Assembly (NCBI GenBank): GCA_951217055.1
Contig: OX578285.1
Location: 57,695,102-57,759,101, forward strand
Source of the DNA: Gerris lacustris
Lineage: Eukaryota > Arthropoda > Insecta > Hemiptera > Gerridae
Reading direction: 5' to 3'
DNA: 64,000 nucleotides
In this document: piece after piece, positions 32,021 through 44,366 of the stretch
Position numbering within the stretch: position 1 is the stretch's first letter
How the letters are laid out: every line of letters starts with the position of its first letter
Translations under genes and position numbers: made by a program
Notes under the pieces: generated by a model
What the model was told of the DNA's origin: nothing
The model's database searches: none
Seen by the model: the letters and a program-made list of their open reading frames with translations, nothing else

Positions 32021-33220
32021 CTTATTTTCGTTAAAATGGTATATTTCGCCCTTTTACATACGGGGGCTTCTTCAGACTAAAAAAAATAACATATTACTAA
32101 CAATTTACCAATAACAATAATATTCATATTAGGAATTAATTTTTTATTTTATAACAACTAAAATAATTTAATTATAATTTAATAATGACCTTGTAACTTT
32201 TCCTTTCACATTACACATCACACGAGTCTGATAAGTTTATTTGAAAAATTAAATATAAATACATTTAGTCACTTAATACCTGTGATTTCTTAATATATTA
32301 CAATATAAGAATAAACTTGACTAAAAGTTACAGTGATAGTTTATCCTGTAATTTTTCTGCCAATCCTCATTCTTTACTAAACCTAAATCACTTGCTTTAT
32401 TTATTATTATTATTATTCATTTGACGTTGTGTTAACAAAATTGACGGATGTGGATAATCATCTATGGTGGATATTTACTGCTATTTTTCTCTCCGTTTGA
32501 TGTCAATGCCCTGGTCTTTGTAATTATATTACTATTACTGCATGCGATATCCAATTAACGATTCAACCCAGCTTACATTATGTACGAGTATTACATAGAA
32601 CCTTGTTATTTTTTTTACAACATGATGAAAAAATGTTATGAAGCAATCAAATTTGTTATTAAATCATTTATTAAGGGTGATTTAGAATTAGTAAATTCAG
32701 CTTGTATAACGAAAGATGTATTTTTTGTTTAAGTAAAACATAACTAAGCTTGTTTTATCGGGTATAGTCCAGGAGTAAGCTCGCAGCCTGTCAAATATTT
32801 AAAGTTATAGACTTTCTTATTAGGACGTGCGATTTAATTAAACGCGTTAGAAATTTTACTGGCAGCCTAAATTAAATATTAAATCATTGCCACTGCATTT
32901 ATTAAATTGCTAAGGATCCATTTCTTTAACCAGATATTTATATTGGTGCCATCAAGCTCGCCTATTTTTAATCTAAGTTTATCAGAGAGAAGTTGATTCG
33001 AAAATCTATAGAGCTTTGCTAAAATCGTCGCTCTTCCATATTTCTTCTCCTTTTGAGGTGAAATTTAACGAGAAAATGAATTACGTAAATACAATACAAT
33101 TTACATCATTGTATTAATCTAATTTTTCGGTTTAAAGTGATACTTTAGAGGCGATTAGTGGTTTAGATGAAACGGAAAGTAAGTCTTTACCTAGAAGAAA
33201 AATAATTAAATTAATCGAAC
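32021..33220. other. AT-rich spacer, no gene recognised
   Basis: No array, inverted repeat or coding motif was supported. Confidence 0.45.
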
Positions 33221-33224
33221 CATC

Positions 33225-34846
33225 TAACTAGGCCATTATATTATTTCATCTTGAGAACTAGAAAACAAGATTTAACTTCTGAGGTCGCCCCACACTACAA
33301 CTTCATTATAGTACTACTACTGTAGTACTATACATTGTTCTAACTAGGCCAATATATTATTTCATCTTGAGAACTAGAAAACAAGATTTAACTTCTGAGG
33401 TCGCCCCACACTACAACTTCATTATAGTACTACTACTGTAGTACTATACATTGTTCTAACTAGGCCAATATATTATTTCATCTTGAGAACAAGAAAACAA
33501 GATTTAACTTCTGAGGTCGCCCCACACTACAACTTCATTATAGTACTACTACTGTAGTACTATACATTGTTCTAACTAGGCCAATATATTATTTCATCTT
33601 GAGAACTAGAAAACAAGATTTAACTTCTGAGGTCGCCCCACACTACAACTTCATTATAGTACTACTACTGTAGTACAATACATTGTTCTAACTAGGCCAA
33701 TATATTATTTCATCTTGAGAACTAGAAAACAAGATTTAACTTCTGAGGTCGCCCCACACTACAACTTCATTATAGTACTACTACTGTAGTACAATACATT
33801 GTTCTAACTAGGCCAATATATTATTTCATCTTGAGAACAAGAAAACAAGATTTAACTTCTGAGGTCGCCCCACACTACAACTTCATTATAGTACTACTAC
33901 TGTAGTACTATACATTGTTCTAACTAGGCCAATATATTATTTCATCTTGAGAACTAGAAAACATGATTTAACTTCTGAGGTCGCCCCACACTACAACTTC
34001 ATTATAGTACTACTACTGTAGTACTATACATTGTTCTAACTAGGCCAATATATTATTTCATCTTGAGAACAAGAAAACAAGATTTAACTTCTGAGGTCGC
34101 CCCACACTACAACTTCATTATAGTACTACTACTGTAGTACTATACATTGTTCTAACTAGGCCAATATATTATTTCATCTTGAGAACTAGAAAACATGATT
34201 TAACTTCTGAGGTCGCCCCAAACTACAACCTCATTATAGTACTACTACTGTAGTACTATACATTGTTCTAACTAGGCCAATATATTATTTCATCTTGAGA
34301 ACTAGAAAACATGATTTAACTTCTGAGGTCGCCCCACACTACAACTTCATTATAGTACTACTACTGTAGTACTATACATTGTTCTAACTAGGCCAATATA
34401 TTATTTCATCTTGAGAACTAGAAAACAAGATTTAACTTCTGAGGTCGCCCCACACTACAACTTCATTATAGTACTACTACTGTAATACTATACATTGTTC
34501 TAACTAGGCCAATATATTATTTCATCTTGAGAACTAGAAAACAAGATTTAACTTCTGAGGTCGCCCCACACTACAACTTCATTATAGTAGTACTACTGTA
34601 TACTATACATTGTTCTAACTAGGCCAATATATTATTTCATCTTGAGAACTAGAAAACAAGATTTAACTTCTGAGGTCGCCCCACACTACAACTTCATTAT
34701 AGTACTACTACTGTAGTACTATACATTGTTCTAACTAGGCCAATATATTATTTCATCTTGAGAACTAGAAAACAAGATTTAACTTCTGAGGTCGCCCCAC
34801 ACTACAACTTCATTATAGTACTACTACTGTAGTACTATACATTGTT
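33225..34846. repeat. 116 bp satellite, 14 units
   Basis: Anchor TAACTAGGCC recurs every 116 bp from 33225 (one unit 115 bp). Each unit contains the hairpin ATAGTACTAC-TACT-GTAGTACTAT and a second short inverse CTTG...CAAG. Sequence identity between units is very high, with recurring variants AACAAG/AACTAG and CAAGAT/CATGAT that appear in several units. Confidence 0.97.
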
Positions 34847-34919
34847 GGTCCCATATAAGTTTCAACATTCTGTGATTACTTTATTATCTTCTACATACAC
34901 ACGAACATAAATTTATTAC

Positions 34920-35130
34920 TAGCTTTTATTTAACTTGCAATGTTTGTATAAATGTATGTTCGTATCAAATCTTGCAACTGAATTTTAAAGCAGTTATCCT
35001 CAACCGATTTAATTGAAATTTTGCATACACGTTTAGTTTGGATGACAATGCCGTGGTTAGCTAAGTGACGATATTCTAAATCCAATATGGTGGACAGCCC
35101 AAGATGGCGGACTAATTATTTTTTAAGTAC
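34920..35130 (+). repeat. Dispersed repeat D, copy 2
   Basis: Matches 3085-3262 and continues to a GATGGCGGAC box not kept in copy 1. It contains AACCGATTTAATTGAAATTTTGCATA. Confidence 0.6.
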
Positions 35131-35399
35131 GCCCATGACATGAGTATCAAATGAAAGGTTTTGTAGAGAAGAATACGAATAAAAGTTTGGTTTTTGCAAA
35201 ATTATCAATTACATCGTTAAAATCCAATGTCTGTGCTGTTTCAACCTCGATACTTAAGATAGCAAGTTCCTAGAATGATTTTTTATTTTAATTTATTTCC
35301 ATAAACAATATATTTGATGAAGCATTTTTTTTTAATACCCTTTAATGTAAGTATTATTATTTATTTACTTCATTAATATTATTGTTAACCTATTTATAT

Positions 35400-35722
35400 T
35401 ATTAATTTTGCTTCCGAGCTTACCGAAGGTAACGGAAGCATTGTGTTCACTTTTGAGAACGAAAAACTTTTATGCCTCCGATTTTAAAAATTCCAAGACA
35501 GAAATACGTTTCAGACATCAGGGAACATTTTTGGTCTCGTGTCTGTCTGTTTGTCTGTTGGTCTGTGTGTCCGCGAATTATGAAACGTGCGACGATAACT
35601 TGAGTAAATGTCAACCGATTTTGATGAAATTTGGTAGACATGTTCATTTTACCAATGCCCAGGACGAGTTCGTTGGACAACGTTATCCGTCCAAGCGTTC
35701 ACGAGCAACGCTCGCGTAAACG
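35400..35722 (+). repeat. Dispersed repeat with CTGTCTGTTTGTCTG tract and ORF
   Basis: A 103-codon frame (35408-35719) crosses a CTGTCTGTTTGTCTGTTGGT tract and AACCGATTTTGATGAAATTT. The layout (CTGTCTG tract, then a TGAAATTTGG block) is that of non-coding repeat families elsewhere in the window, so I regard the frame as incidental. A real small gene cannot be excluded. Confidence 0.4.
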
Positions 35723-38057
35723 TGAACTTCAAATTTAAAATTGGAATTTTAGCTCGGGAAAAAAATCTAACTTCATCTATTCAATGAGACAAACATTTTT
35801 TTCCAATACTATTTTTCAGTAAAACCAACAGCGACACCGCTATGAAATGTTAAAGATCGCTAAAACTATTAATAGTTTTTACACAATAAACATTATAACA
35901 ATAAAGTACATGATAGGATGCGAGGAAGCTATGTGCCACACTAATTGGCAGTCTATTTTTTTTCACCACTCTGATTTTAAAATTCTTCCTATTTTTTTCT
36001 TCTCCGATTTTGCGCCCCCTAAGCCTGCCCCCGCTGCGGCCCGATAGCTACGCCCCTGATGTAAGCATTTTGGCATTTTTAGGTGGGCTTTGTAGGCTTA
36101 CAGGTATGGCAAGTAGAGGTTAAGCCATTACAATTACTAGATAGCTTTTAGCTTATAATATTAATGTCCTCGCTACCTACTCACTAAAGTCTAAATTATC
36201 ATCTTTTCTTTATTAGGTCAATAAAGCTAGTATAAAAGAAGTTTGTATTTTTAGGCGGGCCAGTGGGTAAACATATTGCCTTCGTAGGCTTACTGATTTG
36301 GAACGTAGAAGTACTTGCTTTGGCCCACCTCATAAATAGGATTTATTATTATTAATTAATAGCTTATTCTAATCTAATGAACAGCTTTTAGCTAATGATT
36401 TTGATTTTTCCGCCACCAACTCTCTAAATGAAGTTCTTTTAAAGTTTAAAATTATATATTAGGTTAATATAGCTAGTACAAAAGTGAAGAACAACAATTA
36501 TTTTCTTTGTAATTTGAAATAACAGTTAAAATATAATTAATTAGCCTTTAAGTTTACTGTGCAAAGTTTCAAGTTTTGTTTCAAAAACTTCTTTCCCATT
36601 GTCCCAGTTTAAAATTACTTTGGTACAATAGGTCTTGCTTCGATCTTACAAACGAACAATTTATGAATTGCCCGGACTCCGTCTGCTTAGTATTTTATTT
36701 CTTCCTCCTTGCCTAAATAATATATAATTTATTCTCTTCCTTCTTCGGTGTATTATTATACTCTTATTAAATATTTAAATGCGGTATTCTACCCGCATCA
36801 GACTGAAAAGAACAAAAATACTATGTCTTAATAAATAAATTATGCTTCTGAGAAAAAGATAGCATTTATTTACAATTATTATTTACTTTCTGAAGAGAAT
36901 TGTATATATCAAAAGAGAGTTGACTTCCTCACTATATATAGAGAAAAAGATGGTCTTGAAAAGGTAAATACTCTGGCGAATAAAGATGTCTCGGGTATAT
37001 GGACAAATATAATTAAGAATTCTAAATGCCACGGAGAGAGCACAACGCCAATTGATTCGTAACAATAATTGGCAAGGATTGACTGACATAAGATGAAGTC
37101 ATCAAAAATCATTTACTATTTTACAGATGAAGCCGAGTCAGGAAAATTACATTTTGACTGACGAGGCGAAGCTGAGGCAGGAAAATGTTACTTACCTGCT
37201 GAGGTGTAACTGAAGCAGGTAATCTTTAAACAAGTCAGGAATGTTTCCTTTGCTGCATAGTTACATACAATATTTTATCTACTCACGGCAGAAAAAATAC
37301 ACTAATTATTATATTCCTTCTTTAATAGGTAAAAGAAGATTTTAGGTAGATAGACAAAAGAATTATTTTAGGAATTATTATACTAAATGATTTTATTTGA
37401 TCGTTTCAAAGAAGTGGTGACAATTCCAGTGAAGGGACGTGGCTTTATAAACGTTTTTGGCCACCATCTCCAATCAAAATGGCCGATTGTAAAACCCTTT
37501 GATGAATGTGGCTAATTTTATAGATGGAAGCTAACTTCCAAATTTCAAGGTTCTAATGCAACTGGTTCCGGAGATATCGTCTAGTAACATTTTGTATATA
37601 AGTTGCCACCATCTTAAATTAAGATAATGATTGTGATCTTACCTACAAAACTTCATGGACACAGATTCAGTGGTTTTAGAGATATCGTGATAAGTAGGGC
37701 TAGGATCGATATGCTCGATAAAATCTCCAGATATACTCGAAAACCATATGTTTTATGCTCGATAGATATGCTCGAAAAAACCCATTATATGTTGTTAAAT
37801 ATGCAGAATATGTTCGAAAAACACTGTTTAAAACTATAGAGAAGACAGTGAAACGAAAAAATATACAACTTATCTTTATATAGAAGCAATATTTAAATTA
37901 TACACTGCTATATCCTTAAGTTTCAAGTATATGTATGAGAAGTTTTATGTAAAAGTTACAATTTAAAAGTTTATTTACAAAATGTTCAGTATTAGGCGAG
38001 TTAATGAAGTAGATAGGCTTTGGGCCGGTAATCAAGATTCTTTCTATATTTTCACTT
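35723..38057. other. Mostly non-coding, minor repeats
   Basis: Diverged GA(G/A)GCxxAxxTGAGGCAGGxAA units lie at 37125-37225 and a loose series of GATATGCTCGA(T/A)AAAA motifs at 37700-37830. No gene was recognised. Confidence 0.45.
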
Positions 38058-38797
38058 TTAAGTGATTTTCTTAAATCGGCCAGTAAAATCTTTCAACGTC
38101 AATTGACACGAGAGGTAAATACTTAACTGATACTGCATCTTGTGTAGAGTAGTTTGGAAAATCGTCTGGCATTGCAGACTCGCCACACTGCATCTTCTCC
38201 AACTGGGATTTTTAGACAGCTCGAACTCCAACTTTTTTTTCACTTTTTCGATGACTCTCTTTATTGCAAGGATCTTATATAAAGGGGATAGAGGGTTGAG
38301 GCAAAAAAGTGACCCCATGAAGATATGTAAAATATTAGCTCCAATGGGACAAATTACCTTCCTCTTGGTTATAGGTTTCCAAGAATTTGTTTATAAGTGT
38401 CAGGTTATAACCTGTTAAAAAAGGTAATTTGTCCCAGTTCAAAGGTCGTGGAGCATGCGCAGTATGATTTTTTCTCCAATTTCTCTTACCTTCATGGGGT
38501 CACTTTTTTGCCTTAAACCCCTTCTTAACATTACATCCGCTTTATATAAGATCCTTGGTTTATTGTAGCGACCACTTCAAACAACTCCATCCCTCGAGAT
38601 TCCAACATTAGGATGACCTCAGAAATGACGCTCATCTTAGTCTCATCATAGTCTTTGATGAAAGTCAAGCATGGCATCAAGTCCTTAATTACAAAAGCAG
38701 CCCGAGCTTTCGTGGTGTTCAGGGCCCAAATGAGGGGGGGGGGAGAAAAGTTTAATAAAAACAAACTATTTAGGCGAAAAACCACAAGAATATGCAT
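38058..38797 (-). pseudogene. Unidentified ORF interrupted by a MITE
   Basis: Minus-strand coding from 38797 to 38559 and from 38266 to 38058 would join in frame if the 292 bp insert and one copy of its target duplication were removed, giving ...E-V-V-A-T-I-K-R-V-I-E-K... across the junction. The predicted protein is lysine-rich after the junction. I do not recognise the family; it may be a transposase or retroelement gene. The start and end are not secure. Confidence 0.4.
38267..38558. mobile_element. 292 bp MITE with 7 bp target duplication
   Basis: TIRs CAAGGATCTTATATAAAG at the left and CCAAGGATCTTATATAAAG inward from the right; homology resumes inside (GGCAAAAAAGTGACCCCATG on both sides). 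TTTATTG flanks both ends (38260-38266, 38559-38565). A 7-8 bp duplication would fit hAT- or P-type transposition. An inner inverse GGACAAATTACCTT/AAGGTAATTTGTCC adds a second stem. Confidence 0.8.
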
Positions 38798-38799
38798 TT

Positions 38800-40015
38800 G
38801 TATGCTTTTTTGAAAACAGGAGTTATATGCATTTATGTGCTGGATAAATTTTAATTCTGTTGGTCCCAGAGAGGTGAAAATACTACCAAATGGCTTTTTT
38901 CAATGTGTACCCACTATTGAGGAAAAAAATATGCAAATTTGCTCAAATCCGAGCCCTAGTGATAAGTCTGCTATTCAGTCAGTCAGTCAAAGGTATTTGG
39001 ATTTTATATTGCATGTATATTATATATTTATATATTTGAATCTATAGGCTTGGATATTCATAAATTTCAACATCGGAAATTCTTTTAATATATTGAACTA
39101 ATCTTGGTTGAGAAGGACACATGTCAAGTGTTTTCTTCGTTCATCACTTTTACATGATAACATGAATAATGAATCATTTGAAGTGGGAAGGGGGAGGGGG
39201 GAAATGCAGATTTTAACTCATTTAATGGGAAATTCACAAGGGAAAAATCTCGCGAGCAGAAATAATATAATCAGTTATCTAGTTGAGAAGTGAGCATATG
39301 GTAGAATTGAAGTATGAGTGTGTGTAACCTGTTGCGAGAAGCACATGTGCGTACATGAAAAGGAGGTCAAGCGTGATACCGTCCCACGTCACCTTCAACT
39401 TTACCGTTACTTTTAATCACCTTGCCTCTATTACACTTGTTACCCTACACTCTGTTTCAGCCCTTCAACTTATAAATATGCAAACAACTTTTTTCCAGCT
39501 TCATTTTTATAATAAAATATTTAACAACACGACAGGCCTCAGCAACTGAGTTGTCTTATCTCAATCTATGTACAAGACACTCTTTTAAAACAACAACAGT
39601 CTTGTGAATATTTGAGTCTTTTCTTAGATACAGTGTGGGAGAAAATACTAAAACCGTATTCATTACAAAAAGCAATGCTTAAATAAAATAGAACTATTGT
39701 CTAGTATATACTCGTTAAAATGAACCATTTCATGGGGCGATCAAACCAAAGATAAATTAACTGTACAAGAATCTCGACAGTGTTTTTCTCCAATGTGTGA
39801 TAGCGATTCATCATGAGAGGTGTAGTCCAATAACCAAACAACGTCATCACACAAAAAATTGTAATTAACATTTGACCTGTTTCGGCTGTTCTCATGCAGC
39901 CTTCAGATAATCTACAAACAAGGTAACAGACTTAAACATAAGCTATAAAGTAAGGCGGCATAAGATTGGAAAACAACTATAACAACAATTAAAACAGTAA
40001 TTAAATTAAAAATAA
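38800..40015. other. Spacer, no gene recognised
   Basis: A motif CTGAAGGCTG...CAGCCGAAAC lies on the minus strand at about 39870-39905 (see findings). Short frames have no family match. Confidence 0.45.
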
Positions 40016-40019
40016 GAAA

Positions 40020-40225
40020 TCCAAATTTTTAAGTTTTAGGTAGTATTTATACTACGGAAAGATTAAATTTTACTATAAAAATCTAATTATAATTATCATT
40101 AACTACGGGAGACATACAGAGAAAAATAGACCCCAGCACCGGGATTTGATTTAAAGTAAAATTTAATCTTTCCGTAGTATGAATACTACCTAAAACTTAA
40201 AAATTTGAATTTCTAATTGATTGTA
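40020..40225. repeat. SINE-related inverted repeat
   Basis: The left part (to about 40150) is an inverse copy of the SINE 3' half at 40432-40510 (GACCCCAGCACCGGGA, TACAGAGAAAAATAGA). The right part is the continuing tail AATTTAATCTTTCCGTAGTATG. Arms TAGGTAGTATTTATACTACG and CGTAGTATGAATACTACC pair. It probably arose from two head-to-head insertions. Confidence 0.65.
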
Positions 40226-40378
40226 CTATTGAGTACTTTATAATTATAAGCGTTAATTCTCGGTCTAGTTCTATTGCCGTGAATATTGTGTTGTATTTGT
40301 GGCTTGCTAGATTTGTAGAAAAGATTGAAAGCTTGGATTCGGGAATTTGTATCGGTAACGACAGAGAAAAATCATTCT

Positions 40379-40510
40379 CCAGTATAGCTCAGTTGGTAAG
40401 AGCGCCTGTAACGGATATATAGGAGGCCCATGGTTCAAGTCCCGGTGCTGGGGTCTATTTTTCTCTGTATGTCTCCCATAGTTAATGATAATTATAATTT
40501 GATTTAAAAT
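40379..40510 (+). mobile_element. tRNA-derived SINE head and body
   Basis: An A box TAGCTCAGTTGG (40385-40396) and a B box GGTTCAAGTCC (40432-40442) have normal tRNA spacing. The D arm GCTC...GAGC is perfect, and CTCCAGTA pairs with TGCTGGGG as an acceptor stem. The T stem is degenerate and the anticodon loop is too long for a working tRNA. A non-tRNA body TCTATTTTTCTCTGTATGTC and an AT-rich tail follow, shared with 40020-40225 and in part with 14826-14935. Confidence 0.7.
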
Positions 40511-40587
40511 TAAAAATAAGTAAAAAAGGCTGAAATGATTGGAATGCAAAATACGATGGATAGACTTAGAAAGTACGGCTGGTACCG

Positions 40588-40643
40588 AAGTGCGCCAGCC
40601 CCCCTTCGGATTAGAAAAAGGTTATGGTCGAAGTGCGCCAGCC
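40588..40643 (+). repeat. AAGTGCGCCAGCC motif pair (left)
   Basis: AAGTGCGCCAGCC occurs at 40588-40600 and 40631-40643. Inverse versions lie at 44291-44301, 44323-44335 and 44355-44366. GGTCGAAGTGCGCC is shared exactly between left and right. These may be the repeated termini of an element holding the ORF at 40624. Confidence 0.6.
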
Positions 40644-40920
40644 TCTTAATCTAAAGTGTCTAAAGGGTGAGGGTCAGGTAATCCCGGGTTATACCTCTTG
40701 CACCCCGTCTAAACCCAAAGAACTTTGTAGTGGACTTCGAAATTGGAATCCAACAAGCCGTTCGAAATGTCTTCCCAAGCACTTTGGAAAAATTCAGGAT
40801 TTAGGATTCACTGAGGACTACCGATGTTCTACCAACGATGGCCAACTAATTAAGTTTATCTTCGAACTACCCTATATAGACCCTGAAGAAGTTGAAGAAT
40901 GTTATATTGAAGACGGCTAA
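40624..40920 (+). CDS. 98-codon ORF, unidentified
   Basis: It starts at ATG and overlaps the second AAGTGCGCC motif. The product has four cysteines and a C-terminal run of acidic residues (L-P-Y-I-D-P-E-E-V-E-E-C-Y). It does not match a family I can name. Balanced codon use and length make it more credible than most frames here. It may be the C-terminal exon of an element-encoded protein because it lies just inside inverted terminal-like motifs. Confidence 0.4.
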   Translation: MVEVRQPLNLKCLKGEGQVIPGYTSCTPSKPKELCSGLRNWNPTSRSKCLPKHFGKIQDLGFTEDYRCSTNDGQLIKFIFELPYIDPEEVEECYIEDG

Positions 40921-41566
40921 ATTTCCAATACCAATGTGGGATTCAAGCCGCCTAGTGCTGGTTGTTTATAATAATAAAGTTTCTAGATTTGAAATGTGAA
41001 AGTCATTTTTAATTTATTTAGGAGTATGTACATAAATAAATTACACCTTTCAATATGTATTTTGTATTATATTTATTGAATATAGACTCAATTGTTTTAT
41101 AATGTATATTACATATGCAGAAGATTTTAGTTTTCATGAGTACGTTTAATGTTAAGTTAATCTAAGCCCTTCTAATAAATATTAGCACTTCTTATAAGTG
41201 AATGTAATATTATGTAAGAATCCTTTCTTTAATTTTTTATATTAATAAAATAAATGGTTTTTTCTCTCGTATTTTTGATTATTTTCTTAAATTTCCTATG
41301 TTTAATGATAACTAATTATGATTTTGTAAGTTGTTGTTTTTTTCATTTTGAATATTCACAAATTAACGTGTAACTTCTGACTAAATTTGGATTTTTTTCT
41401 TACGAGAACATTCTACAGATTCTCCTAAGCACTGAGATTTGCTAATGATCGCCATATGAACAGTTTGTTGAAAGTAACTTGAAATCGCTTTATATTGAGT
41501 ATATGGGAATATTGACAACGAATAGTCCTTTAGATTAGAGGATCCGTGTCCGAGGTGGGTGGACTA
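40921..41566. other. AT-rich spacer
   Basis: No gene or array found. It separates the ORF at 40624 from the large inverted-repeat element. Confidence 0.45.
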
Positions 41567-41572
41567 CCTGGG

Positions 41573-44266
41573 TTAGGGTGGGTCGAAAAAAACTTTTTTT
41601 GGAAATCTAAAAACATGTAGTGATAAAAACTTGTTACTATGCTAGAAACGAAAGATCCCAAAATTTGGGCTCATTTGAACAAGTGCTAGGTCGCGCCCCG
41701 TCGCTTTGAAGTTTGATGTATGTGAAGTTCTTATAAAATAGCGATGTTGTGGTGTTTCGTATTATTTTTTTGTGTTAAAATATATTCCGAGTGTAGTTTT
41801 ACTGATAAATATATTTTATTGACAATTAGTGCTTGTGGTAACTACATAGTTTAAATAATTAGGTTGTTTAGTTTAGCCAGTAAGTGATGACATATATAAT
41901 TTTTTCGAAAAAATTAGAAAAAAATAAATTCCGCAGAAGTTACATTCCAAGTTTAGGTAAAAGAAACTTAATATTTTCTCCATTTTTAGTTTATTTCGTA
42001 ATCGGCATATGTATAGCTTATAAAAAAATTAAAAAATTTAATTGAAATTGTGATATTAGTATTTTTTATGAAATTACATACATAGTCATTAAGTGGAAGA
42101 AAGCAGTACGTAATAGACTGCCTTAATGCTAAACCACTACCAGTTTACTTATTATTTTTATTTTATAGAAAAACTAGTAACATGTTTTCACTAATAATTT
42201 TTAGAGAGTGTATTTTATACCCCTCCTATCACCCTTAACGAGAATGGTGGGGGGGGGGGGGGGGGGGGGGGGGTTGGAGCCATACTCAGTTAGGTGCCCA
42301 AATCTGATCTTGGGTAATTTTTTGTGAAGAAGTTAAAAACAGCAAAACCTTTTCTATATTATTTCGCTTACCTTTGCATAATATTTTATGTGAAATATTA
42401 TGTGCAGGTTGAAAGAAAAACCGCTTAAATGAGAACTGCTAATGAATTCCCAAACAAAATTATGGTACCTTGAACCATACTATTGTCCCTTGCCCTGTCT
42501 ACTATCTTACCGTTTAGCCTTTAGGAATTCTAAACTAGTGAGCTCCACTTTTATGTAACTATGTATATTCAGAATTGATAAAAAAATATTAATGCTAGAT
42601 AAGAGCTGCCATAACTTACAGCTCAACCACTTATTATATTATTATTTCTAATAAAAAATGATAATTTGGACGCCTTAGTGAATATGCTCCCCCCTAATTC
42701 TCAATAAGGGGGGAGGGGTATAAAATACACTACTTTAAATTATTAGTTGAAAACATGTTATTATTTTTCTATAAAATCAAAATATTAAGTATAATGGTAT
42801 TGGTTTAGCATTGAGGCATTCTATTACGTACTGCTGGCTTCCGCACTTAGTGACAATATATGTAATTTCATAAAAATACTTATATCACAATTTCAATTAA
42901 ATGTTTTGAATTTTTTATAAGCTATACATATTGCGATTATGTAATATACTAAAAATAGGGGAAATATTATGTTGCTTTTACCTAAACTTGGCATGTAGCT
43001 CCGAAGGAATTTTAATTCCGCCGAATTTAATCTACACTCAACGCCATTATTTTCTATTCTTCATTGGTTCCTTAACAAATTATAGTATTTAATTACATAA
43101 CTAAAGGTTAGCGCAATATAAGCAATATTTAAAACACTAAATACATAGAATGAGGACTACCCTAAACAGGACATTAAGCCGATGCTCTAGAAGAATCTTT
43201 ATTTCTCAACTTACAACACTTCCCATTAAAAAGCTATGTATTTAACTTCGTAAATAAATGTATATTGCTTAACAAGAAAGGTCACAAAACGAAAGAATTT
43301 TATAGAAATTAACACAAGCAACGTATTGTTGATACTGAGTGAGAGTATGGCTATCGGGTAAGATAGTAGACATGGCAAGGGACAATAGTATGGTTCACGG
43401 AACCATAATTTAGTTTGGAAATTCATTAGCAGTTCTCATTTAAGCGGGTTTTCTTTCTACCTGCACATAATATTTCACATAAATTATTATGCAGAGGTAA
43501 GCGAAATAATATAGAAAAGGTGTTGCTGTTTTTAACTTCTTCACAAAAAATTACCCAAGATCAGATTTGGGCACCTTACTGAGTATGGCTCCAACCCCCC
43601 CCCCCCCCCATTCTCGTTAAGGGTGATGGGAGGGGTATAAAATACACTCTCTAAAAATTATTAGTGAAAACATGTTACTAGTTTTTCTATAAAATAAAAA
43701 TAATAAGTAAACTGGTAGTGGTTTAGCATTAAGGCAGTCTATTACGTACTGCTTTCTTCCACTTAATGACTATGTATGTAATTTCATAAAAAATACTAAT
43801 ATCACAATTTCAATTAAATTTTTTAATTTTTTTATAAGCTATACATATGCCGATTACGAAATAAACTAAAAATGGAGAAAATATTAAGTTTCTTTTACCT
43901 AAACTTGGAATGTAACTTCTGCGGAATTTATTTTTTTCTAATTTTTTCGAAAAAATTATATATGTCATCACTTACTGGCTAAACTAAACAACCTAATTAT
44001 TTAAACTATGTAGTTACCACAAGCACTAATTGTCAATAAAATATATTTATCAGTAAAACTACACTCGGAATATATTTTAACACAAAAAAATAATACGAAA
44101 CACCACAACATCGCTATTTTATAAGAACTTCACATACATCAAACTTCAAAGCGACGGGGCGCGACCTAGCACTTGTTCAAATGAGCCCAAATTTTGGGAT
44201 CTTTCGTTTCTAGCATAGTAACAAGTTTTTAGATTTCCAAAAAAAGTTTTTTTCGACCCACCCTAA
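41573..44266. mobile_element. 2.7 kb inverted-repeat element with CCTGGG duplication
   Basis: The ends TTAGGGTGGGTCGAAAAAAA and its inverse are flanked by CCTGGG on both sides (41567-41572, 44267-44272). The outer ~930 bp on each side are near-identical inverses (for example GACGGGGCGCGACCTAGCAC). The middle holds a third, older copy of the inner arm segment (42690-43010) in the orientation of the right arm. Arms carry G25 (42249-42273) on one side and C15 (43595-43609) on the other. No transposase is visible. Confidence 0.85.
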
Positions 44267-44290
44267 CCTGGGTCGAGAGATTGGATTTAC

Positions 44291-44366
44291 CCGGCGCACT
44301 TCGACCGTATCCTTCAAAAAGGGGCTGGCGCACTTTCCCCGTGACCCGACCTTTCCCGGCGCACTT
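44291..44366 (-). repeat. AAGTGCGCC motif cluster (right, inverse)
   Basis: Three inverse motifs (CCGGCGCACTT, GGCTGGCGCACTT, CCGGCGCACTT) face the pair at 40588-40643. The 2.7 kb element ends 25 bp before this cluster and seems to have landed inside the region bounded by the two clusters. Confidence 0.6.

Noticed and set aside
33225..34846. CRISPR-like array
   Set aside because: Units are contiguous 116 bp repeats without unique spacers. The same holds for the 25, 28, 31, 41 and 44 bp arrays, and the window is eukaryotic.
35408..35719. 103-codon ORF as a host gene
   Set aside because: It crosses a CTGTCTG tract and a block shared by non-coding repeat families; it is kept only as a repeat.
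40379..40450. Functional tRNA gene
   Set aside because: The anticodon stem would need a nine-base loop and the T stem has mismatches; the sequence continues into a SINE body and tail.
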